Assembly: GCA_044375105.1 (NCBI GenBank) | Contig: JBILNK010000001.1 | Location: 1-64,000 of the forward strand | DNA: 64,000 bases | DNA from: JBIKLM01 sp044375105 | Lineage (GTDB): Bacteria; Planctomycetota; UBA1135; GCA-002686595 | Reading direction: 5' to 3' | Shown: piece after piece, positions 28,332 through 35,890 of the stretch | How positions within the stretch are numbered: position 1 is the first letter of the stretch | Layout: each line of letters begins with the position of its first letter | Made by a program: the position numbers and the translations under genes | The notes under the pieces: model-generated | What the model was told of the DNA's origin: nothing | The model's database searches: none | What the model saw: only the letters and a program-made list of their open reading frames with translations

Positions 28332-28348
28332 CTCGGGCTGCGCCCGAG
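28332..28348 (-). terminator. Small hairpin between convergent genes
   Basis: CTCGGGC, loop TGC, GCCCGAG. It lies between the carrier gene (+) and the TIGR01777 gene (-). Read on the minus strand, four T residues follow nine bases after the stem, so it is a weak terminator candidate for that strand; on the + strand there is no T tract. Confidence 0.4.
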
Positions 28349-28467
28349 CGGTCTTGCCAGCCCGTCGGTTTGCCTTTGGGCCGCCCTTGGATGCGCGCCT
28401 TGGAGCGCGTGCGAAACGGCCGCTGCGGGGTCTCTCGAGGGGGCTGGCTGGTGACCGCGGCGATCGC

Positions 28468-29865
28468 TCACGTCCAGCGGCCCAGCTGGGCGCGCAGGCA
28501 GGCTTCGAGGCCCGGATCGCGGAAGCGGAAGCCGTGGTTTTGGAGGCGGGTGGGCGCGACGCGCACGCTGGCCAGCAGCGCTGCGTCGGCCATCTCGCCG
28601 AAAGCGAGCCGCAGGGCGAAGGCCGGGGCCGGCAGGAATGCGGGACGCCGCAGCACGGCGCCGAGCACGCGCATGAAGTCGGCCTGACGCACCGGCTCCG
28701 GGGCGACCACGTTGAAGGGCCCTTCGAGCCCCTGCGTGGCCAGACCGAACAGCAGCGCGGCCGTGGCGTCCTCCAAGGAGACCCAGCTCCACCAGTGGCG
28801 GCCGGAGCCGAGCGGGCCGCCGAGGCCCAGGCGTGCGGCCGGCAGGGTCTTGGCCAGGGCGCCGCCGCGCGGCGAGAGGATCAGGCCGAAGCGCGGGTGC
28901 AGCACCCGCATGCCGGCGGCGCGGGCCGGATCGGCGGCCTGCTCCCAGCGGCCGGCCAGGTCGGCCAGGAAACCCGACCCGGGGCCGTGGCGCTCATCGA
29001 CCTGCTCGTCGCCGCGCTCGCCGTAGAAGCCGATCGCGGAGGCGCTGATCAAGACCCGCGGCGGGCGCGCGAGCGCGGTCAGTGCCGCCACCAGCCGGCG
29101 CGTGCCCTCGACCCGCGAGCTCTCGATCGCCGCCCGCGCGCGCTTGGTCCAGCGCTGGGCGATCGGCTCGCCGGCCAGGTGCACGACCGCATCGAAATCC
29201 TCGAGGTCGGCCAGCCGCGCCGGGGCCCCGGCGCGCTCGAAGGCCAGCTCGTCTGGCCCGCGCGCGGCGCGCCGCACGGCGCGCACCAACCGATGCCCGC
29301 CGGTGCTGAGCAGCGCCGCCAGGTTCCGTCCCACCAGCCCCGAGGCGCCGGTGATCAGCACGCGCCAGGGCCCGGGGCGCTGCGCGGCCAGGCCGGGCTG
29401 GAGCGCGGCGTGCAGCGCGAGGTCCTGGGCGGTGATGCGGTGGCGCCAGCGGAACGCGGCCTCGAGCTTGCGGGCCACCAGGCCCGCGCCGAAGGTGGCG
29501 CCCAGCGCGCCCAGGGGCAGGCGGTAGCGGATGCTGTCGATCAAGCGCGAACCGCCGCCGGGTGCTGATTCGAAGCGATGCGTGTGCTCCCACGCCGCGA
29601 AGGGGCCGCTCAGCATCACGTCCTGGAACTGCTGACCGGGAACGAAGCCGCGGTGCTCGGCCACCCAGCGCAAGGACAAGGGGCCGAAGGGCACCGCGAT
29701 CGTCGCCCGATCCCCGTCGCGGATCCCGCCGGTCTGTTCGATCACCCGCGCGGGGTCGAAGGGCGGACAGAGCCGCTCAAAGGCGCCGGGGCGATCGTGC
29801 CAGGCGAACAGGGCGTCGCGGGAAACGCGCAGCTCGCTGACCTTTTGGAAGTGCTGTTCGCTCAC
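28468..29865 (-). CDS. SRPBCC-domain / TIGR01777-family NAD-dependent epimerase fusion
   Basis: A 465-residue two-domain protein. Residues 1-150 resemble a START/SRPBCC ligand-binding domain (SELRVSRDALFAWHDRPGAFERL...GPLSLRWVAEHRG is characteristic of this N-terminal unit; the two pieces are about 10-31 and 61-73). Residues 167-465 are an atypical short-chain dehydrogenase of the TIGR01777 (YfcH-like) family with GASGLVGRNLAALL at 173-186, VVHLAGEPIAQRWTKRA, SSRVEGTRRLV and SASAIGFYG. The fusion is common in bacteria, but the reaction is unknown. The start is a GTG; upstream sequence in frame is Pro-rich shadow. It converges on the carboxylase operon. Confidence 0.88.
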   Translation of the reverse strand: MSEQHFQKVSELRVSRDALFAWHDRPGAFERLCPPFDPARVIEQTGGIRDGDRATIAVPFGPLSLRWVAEHRGFVPGQQFQDVMLSGPFAAWEHTHRFESAPGGGSRLIDSIRYRLPLGALGATFGAGLVARKLEAAFRWRHRITAQDLALHAALQPGLAAQRPGPWRVLITGASGLVGRNLAALLSTGGHRLVRAVRRAARGPDELAFERAGAPARLADLEDFDAVVHLAGEPIAQRWTKRARAAIESSRVEGTRRLVAALTALARPPRVLISASAIGFYGERGDEQVDERHGPGSGFLADLAGRWEQAADPARAAGMRVLHPRFGLILSPRGGALAKTLPAARLGLGGPLGSGRHWWSWVSLEDATAALLFGLATQGLEGPFNVVAPEPVRQADFMRVLGAVLRRPAFLPAPAFALRLAFGEMADAALLASVRVAPTRLQNHGFRFRDPGLEACLRAQLGRWT

Positions 29866-30122
29866 GGGTGCGTCTCGATCGGCGGGATTCGGGCAGCGTC
29901 GGGCGCAGAATGCGGAGCACCGCGGCTTTTGGTGCAGCGGGGGTCGCATCCGCCCCCCAGGGTAGGAGCGGAGACGGGGTGAGGGTCTCGCTCCTCTGAA
30001 GGCCGCTCGGCCCAGGCCCGCAGGCGGGCTCGGGACTGGTTTACGGCCAGGGCGCCGGCGGTCCAGGCTCGGCTGGCTGGCGCTCGCTCGGTGCGGGCGC
30101 CGGCGGCCGGGCCCGCGGCCCA

Positions 30123-30869
30123 TCAGGCTCGGCCGCGCAGGTTCGAGAGCCCGCCGTCCACGGGCAGCACCGCCCCGGTGATCCAGCCCTGGCCCGGGTC
30201 GAGCAGCCAAGCGATCGCCGCCGCCACCTCGTCCGCCTGGCCCAGGCGCCCCAGAGGGTGCATGCGCTCGCTGGCCTGGCGAGCGGCCGCGGCTTCGGTC
30301 CAGGGGCGCGCCAGGGGCGTGTCCACCAGGCCCGGGGCCACCGCGTTGACGCGCACGCCGCGCGGGGCCAGGCTCGCCGCCCCGGCTCGCACCAGGCCCT
30401 CGACGCCGGCCTTGGCCGCGGCGATGGCCTCGTGGTTGGCGAGCCCGAAGCGCGCGGCCGCGGAGGACATCAGCACCACGGAGCCGCCCGCTTCCAGGGT
30501 CTTGGCCGCTTCGCGCAGGCAGTGGAAAGCGCTTTTCAGGTTCTGGTCGATGACCGCCTGGAAGTCTTCATCGCTGGTGCGCGCCGCCGGTTTGAGCAGG
30601 ATCGAGCCCACCGCGTTGACGGCGCCCGTCAAGGCGCCCAGGCTGGCGCGGGCGCGCTCGAACAGCGCGGCCACCTGGGCGCTGTCGCGCGCATCGCAGC
30701 TGGCGAAGGGCGCGCCGAGCTCCTGTGCCAAGGCGGCCAGGGGTTCCTCGCGGCGGGCCGCCAGGAACAGGGGACGTCCGGCGGCCTGCAGACGGCGCGC
30801 CAGGGCGCTGCCGATGCCGCCGCTGGCGCCGAGCACGAGCACGCCGCCTGGGTTCGAAGGAGAAGTCAT
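30123..30869 (-). CDS. Short-chain dehydrogenase/reductase, catalytic Tyr replaced
   Basis: A 248-residue Rossmann protein with all the classical SDR landmarks: GASGGIG (14-20), NAVGSI for the NAG motif (about 85-90), SS at 135-136, the post-active-site PG motif VNAVAPGLVDTPLA, and the C-terminal ITGAVLPVDGG. In the active site, where YxxxK is expected, the sequence is IAAAK (I149, K153), within NHEAIAAAKAG. The Tyr that donates the proton is therefore missing. I believe a subfamily shares this HEAIAAAK segment, but I cannot verify it here. It may be a non-classical reductase or a binding protein. It is divergent from truD. Confidence 0.9.
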   Translation of the reverse strand: MTSPSNPGGVLVLGASGGIGSALARRLQAAGRPLFLAARREEPLAALAQELGAPFASCDARDSAQVAALFERARASLGALTGAVNAVGSILLKPAARTSDEDFQAVIDQNLKSAFHCLREAAKTLEAGGSVVLMSSAAARFGLANHEAIAAAKAGVEGLVRAGAASLAPRGVRVNAVAPGLVDTPLARPWTEAAAARQASERMHPLGRLGQADEVAAAIAWLLDPGQGWITGAVLPVDGGLSNLRGRA

Positions 30870-31192
30870 CGCAGAAGGTCGCGGAGAGGAAGGAGGTTGG
30901 GAGCGAGCTGGGCGGGCTGCGCCGCGGGGGCGCTCGAGGTCCGCCCCGTGTTGGTCGCGATTGCGGGCCGGGCGCTGCGGGTCGCCGCCGGGCGGGGCCG
31001 GGCCGACCGTCCGGGGGGCGGCCGCGGTCGGCGAGCTGGCCTGCAGGCGAGGGCGAGCATGCCACGGGCAGAAGGCGCGCAGCGCGCACCACATTGGTGC
31101 CTGCGATCGCCTCGAGAGACCCGGGCGAGGCCTTCAAATGGACTGCTAATCTCTTTGGGGCCGAGCGCGGCCCGGCTCCAGTGCCCGAATCG
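30870..31192. other. Divergent intergenic region, SDR gene / truD
   Basis: About 320 bp with promoters for both flanking genes expected. The right end (ggactgctaatctctttgg) is the least GC-rich part and could hold a promoter element for truD, but I cannot fix -35 and -10 boxes. No RNA gene seen. Confidence 0.4.
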
Positions 31193-32461
31193 ATGCTTCC
31201 CCCGCCGGCGCCCCTGCCGTGCCGCTTCCGCGCGCGCCCCGAGGACTTCGTGGTCGAGGAGCTGCCGGCCTTCGCGCCGAGCGGCGAGGGCCAGCACGCC
31301 TGGGTCTGGATCGAAAAGCTCGGACGCACCACCCCGGAGGTGGGCCAGCGCCTGGCCAAGTGGTGCGGGGTCGATGCGCGCGGGGTCGGCCATGCGGGCC
31401 TCAAGGATCGCCAGGCGCGCGCCCGCCAAGCGCTGACCCTGGACGGCGCGGACCCCGAGCGCCTGCGCGGCTTCGCCGAGCCCGGTCTCGCGGTGCTCGA
31501 AGTCGGCCGCACGCGCGCCAAGCTGCGCCCGGGCCAGAGCCGCGGCAACCGCTTCGAACTGTGCCTGCGAGGCCTTCACGGCGCCGACGCCGCCGAGCTC
31601 GGGCGACGCCTGGAGCTGGCCGCCGAGCGGGGCTTCGCCAACCGCTTCGGCCCCCAGCGCCTCGGCCCCGGGGAACGGCACGGGCACCTGGCCCTGGCCT
31701 GGCTGCGCGGCGATCTGCCCCTGGCGCTCGAGTGGCTCCTGGCGCGGCCCCAGAGCGGCGAGTTCGGCGCCCTGCGGGAAGCCCGTGAGCTGGCCGCTGC
31801 TGGGCAATTCCGGGAGGCCGCCGAGCGCTTCCCGCGCGAGTACGCCGCGGAAGCCCGTGCGGCGCGGGCACGGGCCGCCGACCCCGACCGGCCCCTGGCG
31901 GCGCTGATGAGCTTGCCCCCGCCCCAGCGGCGCCTGCTGCTCGAAGCCGGCCAGGCGCTGCTGTTCAACGACTGGCTGGACCGGCGCGGGCCGGACCTCG
32001 CGCGGCTGGTCGAAGGGGACGTCTGCCAGCGCACGGGCTCGCGCGGCCCCTTCCTGGCCCTGGAACTGGGCCGCGAACAGCCGCGCTCGACGGCCTTCGA
32101 GATCAGCGCCTGCGGGCCCCTGTTCGGCGCCGACCTGTTCCCCGCCAGCGCCGCCGCCCTGGAGCTCGAGCGCGAGCTGCTGGCCGCCCGCGGGCTCTCC
32201 TTCGAGGCCTTCGAGCGCGCGCCGGGGGCCTCGCTGGGAGGCGATCGCCGGCCCGGCCGCCTGCGGCCGGTCGCAGCCCGCCTGGGGCCGCCGGGCGAGG
32301 ACGACCTGGGGCCGCGGCGCCTGCTGGCTTTCGAGCTGTCGCCGGGCGCCTTCGCCACCGCGCTGCTGGCGGAGCTGACCTGCGGCGCCGCGCTGGATCT
32401 GGGCGGCCGTGCGCAGGCCCAAGAATCCAAAGCCCCGGCGCCCCCGGAATCCGCGCCGTAA
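31193..32461 (+). CDS. truD: tRNA pseudouridine(13) synthase
   Basis: Converts U13 of certain tRNAs to pseudouridine. The protein has 422 residues. TruD motifs are RPEDFVVEELP (15-25), the catalytic block GHAGLKDRQA (66-75) with nucleophile D72, GNRFELCLRG, and ANRFGPQRLGPGERH. The C-terminal part has QALLFNDWL and CGPLFG, also usual. The last 25 residues are an Ala/Pro-rich tail. The ATG at MLPPPAPLPC matches the family start; a GTG four codons earlier is an alternative. AcpS follows 39 bp downstream on the same strand and may be co-transcribed. Confidence 0.95.
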   Translation: MLPPPAPLPCRFRARPEDFVVEELPAFAPSGEGQHAWVWIEKLGRTTPEVGQRLAKWCGVDARGVGHAGLKDRQARARQALTLDGADPERLRGFAEPGLAVLEVGRTRAKLRPGQSRGNRFELCLRGLHGADAAELGRRLELAAERGFANRFGPQRLGPGERHGHLALAWLRGDLPLALEWLLARPQSGEFGALREARELAAAGQFREAAERFPREYAAEARAARARAADPDRPLAALMSLPPPQRRLLLEAGQALLFNDWLDRRGPDLARLVEGDVCQRTGSRGPFLALELGREQPRSTAFEISACGPLFGADLFPASAAALELERELLAARGLSFEAFERAPGASLGGDRRPGRLRPVAARLGPPGEDDLGPRRLLAFELSPGAFATALLAELTCGAALDLGGRAQAQESKAPAPPESAP

Positions 32462-32500
32462 GCCCTCGCTCCCCCACCTGCCCCCCCACCCAAGCCGCCC

Positions 32501-32908
32501 ATGAGCGTGGTCGCCATCGGACTCGACCTGTGCCAGATCGCGCGCGTCCAGGCGACGCTCGACCGCTACGGCGAGCACTTCATCGGGCGCGTTTTCACCG
32601 CCGCCGAGCAGCGCTATTGCGAGGCCCGCCCGCGCGCGCGCGCCAGCCACTATGCCGGACGCTTCGCGGTCAAAGAGGCGATCATGAAGGTGCTCGGCAC
32701 CGGCTGGCGGCAGGGCGTGCGCTTCGTGGACATCGAGGTGGTGCGGGCGCCCGGAGCGGCGCCCGAAGTGCGCCTCCACGGCCGTTCGGCGGAGCACGCC
32801 CGCGCGCGCGGAATCCAGCGCATCCTGATCACGATCACCCACGACGCGGGCACCGCCGCGGCGGTGGCGATCGGGGTCAGCGATGGGGCCCCCGAAACTC
32901 CCCGCTGA
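32501..32908 (+). CDS. acpS: Holo-[acyl-carrier-protein] synthase
   Basis: Transfers phosphopantetheine from CoA to acyl carrier protein. The 135-residue size is normal. The Mg/CoA site residues are D9 in IGLDLCQIARV and E59 in GRFAVKEAIMKVLGTG (54-68), the latter nearly identical to the family signature. The family C-terminal block is ILITITHDAGTAAAVAIG. It lies 39 bp downstream of truD and converges on the mntP-like gene. No fatty-acid synthesis gene is adjacent. The C-terminus has a short extra DGAPETPR tail. Confidence 0.95.
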   Translation: MSVVAIGLDLCQIARVQATLDRYGEHFIGRVFTAAEQRYCEARPRARASHYAGRFAVKEAIMKVLGTGWRQGVRFVDIEVVRAPGAAPEVRLHGRSAEHARARGIQRILITITHDAGTAAAVAIGVSDGAPETPR

Positions 32909-32953
32909 GCCGCGGGCAGGCGACAGCCGGTCAGGCCCGCGAGCCCGCCGCGC

Positions 32954-33514
32954 TCACCACAATCCGGTGTGCTCGGCGACCAAGCCGAAGCCGATGGCGA
33001 TCAGCACCACGCCGCCCAGGCGCTCGGCCCGCTGGGCGAAGCGGGTGCCGAGCCGCCCGGCGAGCCAGACCGCCGGCGCGCACAGGCCCAGGGTCACCAG
33101 GGACACCGCGCAGGCGCCGCGCCACAGCTCGACCTCCAGCAGGGCCAAGCCCATGCCGGCCACCAGCGCGTCCACGCCCGTGGCGAGGCTCAGCATCAGC
33201 AGCGCCCCTAGGGACAGTTGGCGCCGGAGGGCCTCCGGAGGCGCCCCGCCCTGCCGCCACAGCCGCACGCCCAGCAGGGCCAGCAGCCCGAAAGCGATCC
33301 AATGGTCGTAGGCCTCGATGCGACCGCGCAGGACGCTGGCCAGGGCGTGCCCCAGGGCACACAAAACGCCCTGACCCAGGGCGAAGATCGGCGGCAACCG
33401 CCACAGGGAGGCCCGCTGGGCGGGCGCGCTGGCCAGGCCCGCGCTGGCGGCCACGGCCGCCGAATCGATAGACAGCGCCAAGGCCAGGATCAAGAGCGCC
33501 AGGTCGCTCATCAC
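32954..33514 (-). CDS. mntP: MntP-like manganese efflux pump
   Basis: A 186-residue membrane protein with six hydrophobic segments, the size and topology of MntP (YebN). The two internal halves each carry an Asp-containing helix: LALSIDSAAVAASAGLA near the N-terminus and LATGVDALVAGMGLALLE in the middle, as in MntP. It should export Mn2+ to prevent excess. In many bacteria mntP is controlled by a Mn-sensing riboswitch or MntR; the 115 bp before the next gene upstream shows no recognisable yybP-ykoY element. Two adjacent ATGs begin the gene. The frataxin gene lies directly upstream on the same strand. Confidence 0.87.
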   Translation of the reverse strand: MMSDLALLILALALSIDSAAVAASAGLASAPAQRASLWRLPPIFALGQGVLCALGHALASVLRGRIEAYDHWIAFGLLALLGVRLWRQGGAPPEALRRQLSLGALLMLSLATGVDALVAGMGLALLEVELWRGACAVSLVTLGLCAPAVWLAGRLGTRFAQRAERLGGVVLIAIGFGLVAEHTGLW

Positions 33515-33629
33515 GCCCTGCGCTGGAGCGGGACTACGGAACGTTCGCGAGGGCTCAAGGCCCGCTCACCGAAGCCAGTGGAGGCCAGCAGCCGGTGCTG
33601 GGGCGTCCAGGGCCTTGACGATGCACGGC

Positions 33630-33965
33630 TCACCGGCCGACCCGCACCGCCCGCCCAAGCTTTTCGGAGACCACCCGGGAGAGATTTTCGAGCAACTCGT
33701 GGCCGTCGCGGTCGTCGCGCCAGTGTCGCCCATCCCAGTCGTAGTGCCAGGCGCGCACTCCGGCCGCCAGCCACATCTGGTGGTTGCCGCCCTGGCGGTT
33801 CAGGACGAACACCTTGCCGTCGGCGAATTCGAGCTTGAGGACCCCGTCCGCGGCCCGGTAATCGAGCTCGTCCGGGTCGAAGTCCTCCAGCCAGGCCTCG
33901 ACCCGCCGCAGGCAATCCGCGGCCAACTGGGAGAAGCGCGCTTCGTCGAGTTCTTGGCGGGGCAT
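33630..33965 (-). CDS. cyaY: Frataxin-like iron-binding protein CyaY
   Basis: A 111-residue protein that aligns over its length with CyaY. It starts FSQLAADCLRRVEAWLEDFD (helix 1 with an acidic ridge), continues DELDYRAADGVLKLEFADGK (strands 1 and 2), then VFVLNRQGGNHQMWLAA, corresponding to INRQEPLHQVWLA in E. coli, then AWHYDWDGRHWRDDRDGHELLENLSRVV. CyaY binds iron on the acidic ridge and regulates IscS-driven Fe-S assembly. The other half of that system here may be the desulfurase at 9-10 kb. Bacterial frataxins are best known in proteobacteria, so its presence in this context is unusual. It is divergent from the GGDEF-EAL gene. Confidence 0.88.
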   Translation of the reverse strand: MPRQELDEARFSQLAADCLRRVEAWLEDFDPDELDYRAADGVLKLEFADGKVFVLNRQGGNHQMWLAAGVRAWHYDWDGRHWRDDRDGHELLENLSRVVSEKLGRAVRVGR

Positions 33966-34083
33966 GGCTGAGGTTGTTGAGGTCTGTCCCGCCCCCATTT
34001 TGGGATTCCGGGGGCTGGGGAACCAGGAGCTGCCCCGGGATCTTGACCTCGAATGCCCCCTTCGGGCCTCTAGGTGGACAGCC

Positions 34084-35844
34084 ATGCCCAATTCCGACCG
34101 GCCTCCGCGCACCGCCCGAGCGAGCCTCCCCCGGCGACTGGCCCTGGTGGGCGGCAGCCCGGTCCAGCGGGAGCGCCTCGAGAAGGCGCTCAAGGCCAGC
34201 CGGCTGGCGACCTTCGAAGTCGAACAGCGCGAGCTCGAGGGCCCCTTCGGAGCCCAGTCCCTGCGGCCCGACGGCTGCGACTCCCTGGTGCTGCTGGCGG
34301 AGACCACCACCCAGGCCCTGATGCGCCTGCGCGAGCTGCAGGGCCTCAACCTGCCGCTGGTGTTGTTGCTCGACCAGTTCGACCCCGCTTCGGTCGAGCT
34401 GCTGCGCCGCGAGGGCGCCAGCGAGGTGCTCGATCGCCGCCACGTCGAGCTGCCGGACCTGGGCCTCTTGGAGCGCTGCATCGAATGGGCCGTCGAGCGC
34501 CAGAGCCTGTCCACCGACCTGCGGCGCGCGCGCGAACTCTCGGTGCACCTGGCCCACCACGACACGCTCACGGATCTGCCCAACCGGCAGTTCTTCCGCG
34601 CCCGCCTGCGCCAACTGATTGCCCAGGCCGAGCGCAGCCATGGACAACTGGCGATCCTGTTCCTCGACCTCGATCGCTTCAAGCAGATCAACGACACCCT
34701 GGGGCACGTGGTCGGGGACCGGCTGATCCAGGAGGTGGCGCGGCGCATCCAGGGCTGCATCCGCAGCGCGGATTCGGCGTCGCGCTGCGGCGGCGACGAG
34801 TTCAACCTGATCCTGTCCGACGTGCGCCGGGGGCAGGATGCCGCGCGCGTCGCCAAGAAGATCGCCCAGTCGATCGCCGAGCCGATGCACATCGACGGCC
34901 ACGAGCTGTTCAGCTCGTGTTCGATCGGCATCAGCCTGTTCCCCATGGACGGGCACGACGTCGACACCCTGGTGCGCAACGCGGACGTGGCCATGTATCA
35001 GGCCAAGTCCGAAGGCGGCGGCAAATTCCGCTTCTTCATGCCGCAGATGACCGATCGAGCGGTGGAGCGCTTGGCGCTGGAGCACTCTCTGCGCCAAGCC
35101 ATCGAGCGGCAGGAACTCGTGCTGCACTATCAGCCGCGGGTCGAGCTGGCTAGCGATCGGATCGTCGGTTTCGAAGCCTTGGTGCGCTGGAACCATCCCG
35201 ACCTGGGCCTGATCTATCCCGACGAGTTCATCCCCGTGGCCGAGGAGACCGGGCTGATCGCGCCCCTGGGCGAATGGGTGGCGCGCGAGGCCTGCGCCCA
35301 GCTGGTGCGCTGGCGCTCCCAGGGATTCGCCATCGATTCCATGGCGGTCAACGTCTCGGCGCGCCAATTCCGCCAGCGCATGCCGATCGAGCTGGTGCAC
35401 GGCGCCCTCGAGGAGTCCGGGCTGGAAGCGCGGCACCTCGAGATCGAGATCACCGAGAGCGCCGTGATGCAGGACGCGCGCCAGGCCTTGGAAACCCTCG
35501 AGGAGCTGCGCCAGATCGGGGTGCGCGTGGCGATCGACGACTTCGGCACCGGCCAGTCCTCGCTGGCCTATCTGAAGCGGTTTCCGCTGACCAAGCTAAA
35601 GATCGACAAGGCCTTCATCCGCACGCTGCTGACCGACCCCCGCGATGCTGCCATCACGCGGGCGATCATCGCCATGGCCCATTCCCTCGGTCTGGTGGCC
35701 TGCGCCGAGGGTGTCGAGACACGCAAGCAGCTCGATTTCCTGCGGGATCCAGGTTGCGACGAGGTGCAGGGCTACGTCTACTCGCCGCCCCTGCCCGTGG
35801 AACGCGCCACCCGCCTGCTGGCCGGCAGCGAGCACCTGGGGTGA
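34084..35844 (+). CDS. GGDEF-EAL cyclic di-GMP signalling protein with receiver-like N-terminus
   Basis: A 586-residue cytoplasmic protein. Residues 18-135 look like a degenerate receiver fold with no obvious phospho-Asp. A linking helix (136-155) leads to a GGDEF domain with LFLDLDRFKQINDTLGH, an intact GGDEF at 236-240, and an inhibitory-site RSAD at 227-230, five residues before it. The EAL domain has EALVRWNHP at 364-372, EIEITES, DDFGTGQSSLAYL at 485-497, KIDKAFI and EGVET at 542-546. Both catalytic sites look complete, so it could make and degrade c-di-GMP. I chose the ATG at MPNSDRPP; an upstream ATG in frame overlaps the divergent cyaY start. Confidence 0.93.
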   Translation: MPNSDRPPRTARASLPRRLALVGGSPVQRERLEKALKASRLATFEVEQRELEGPFGAQSLRPDGCDSLVLLAETTTQALMRLRELQGLNLPLVLLLDQFDPASVELLRREGASEVLDRRHVELPDLGLLERCIEWAVERQSLSTDLRRARELSVHLAHHDTLTDLPNRQFFRARLRQLIAQAERSHGQLAILFLDLDRFKQINDTLGHVVGDRLIQEVARRIQGCIRSADSASRCGGDEFNLILSDVRRGQDAARVAKKIAQSIAEPMHIDGHELFSSCSIGISLFPMDGHDVDTLVRNADVAMYQAKSEGGGKFRFFMPQMTDRAVERLALEHSLRQAIERQELVLHYQPRVELASDRIVGFEALVRWNHPDLGLIYPDEFIPVAEETGLIAPLGEWVAREACAQLVRWRSQGFAIDSMAVNVSARQFRQRMPIELVHGALEESGLEARHLEIEITESAVMQDARQALETLEELRQIGVRVAIDDFGTGQSSLAYLKRFPLTKLKIDKAFIRTLLTDPRDAAITRAIIAMAHSLGLVACAEGVETRKQLDFLRDPGCDEVQGYVYSPPLPVERATRLLAGSEHLG

Positions 35845-35846
35845 TG

Positions 35847-35880
35847 CTGGGCCGCCATCCGACGAGCGGAGGCGGCCCAG
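35847..35880. terminator. Strong stem-loop between convergent genes
   Basis: CTGGGCCGCC and GGCGGCCCAG pair perfectly (10 bp), and inside them TCCG/CGGA adds four more pairs across a single bulged A, with loop ACGAG. It sits 2 bp after the GGDEF-EAL stop and 10 bp before the stop of the convergent propeller gene, so it probably ends transcription in both directions. No U tract. Confidence 0.7.
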
Positions 35881-35890
35881 ACCCGTCCCC

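Noticed and set aside
33964..34083. Extending the GGDEF-EAL protein to an upstream ATG at 33964
   Set aside because: The extension would overlap the divergent cyaY start and consume the whole promoter region. The added residues do not resemble the receiver-like fold.
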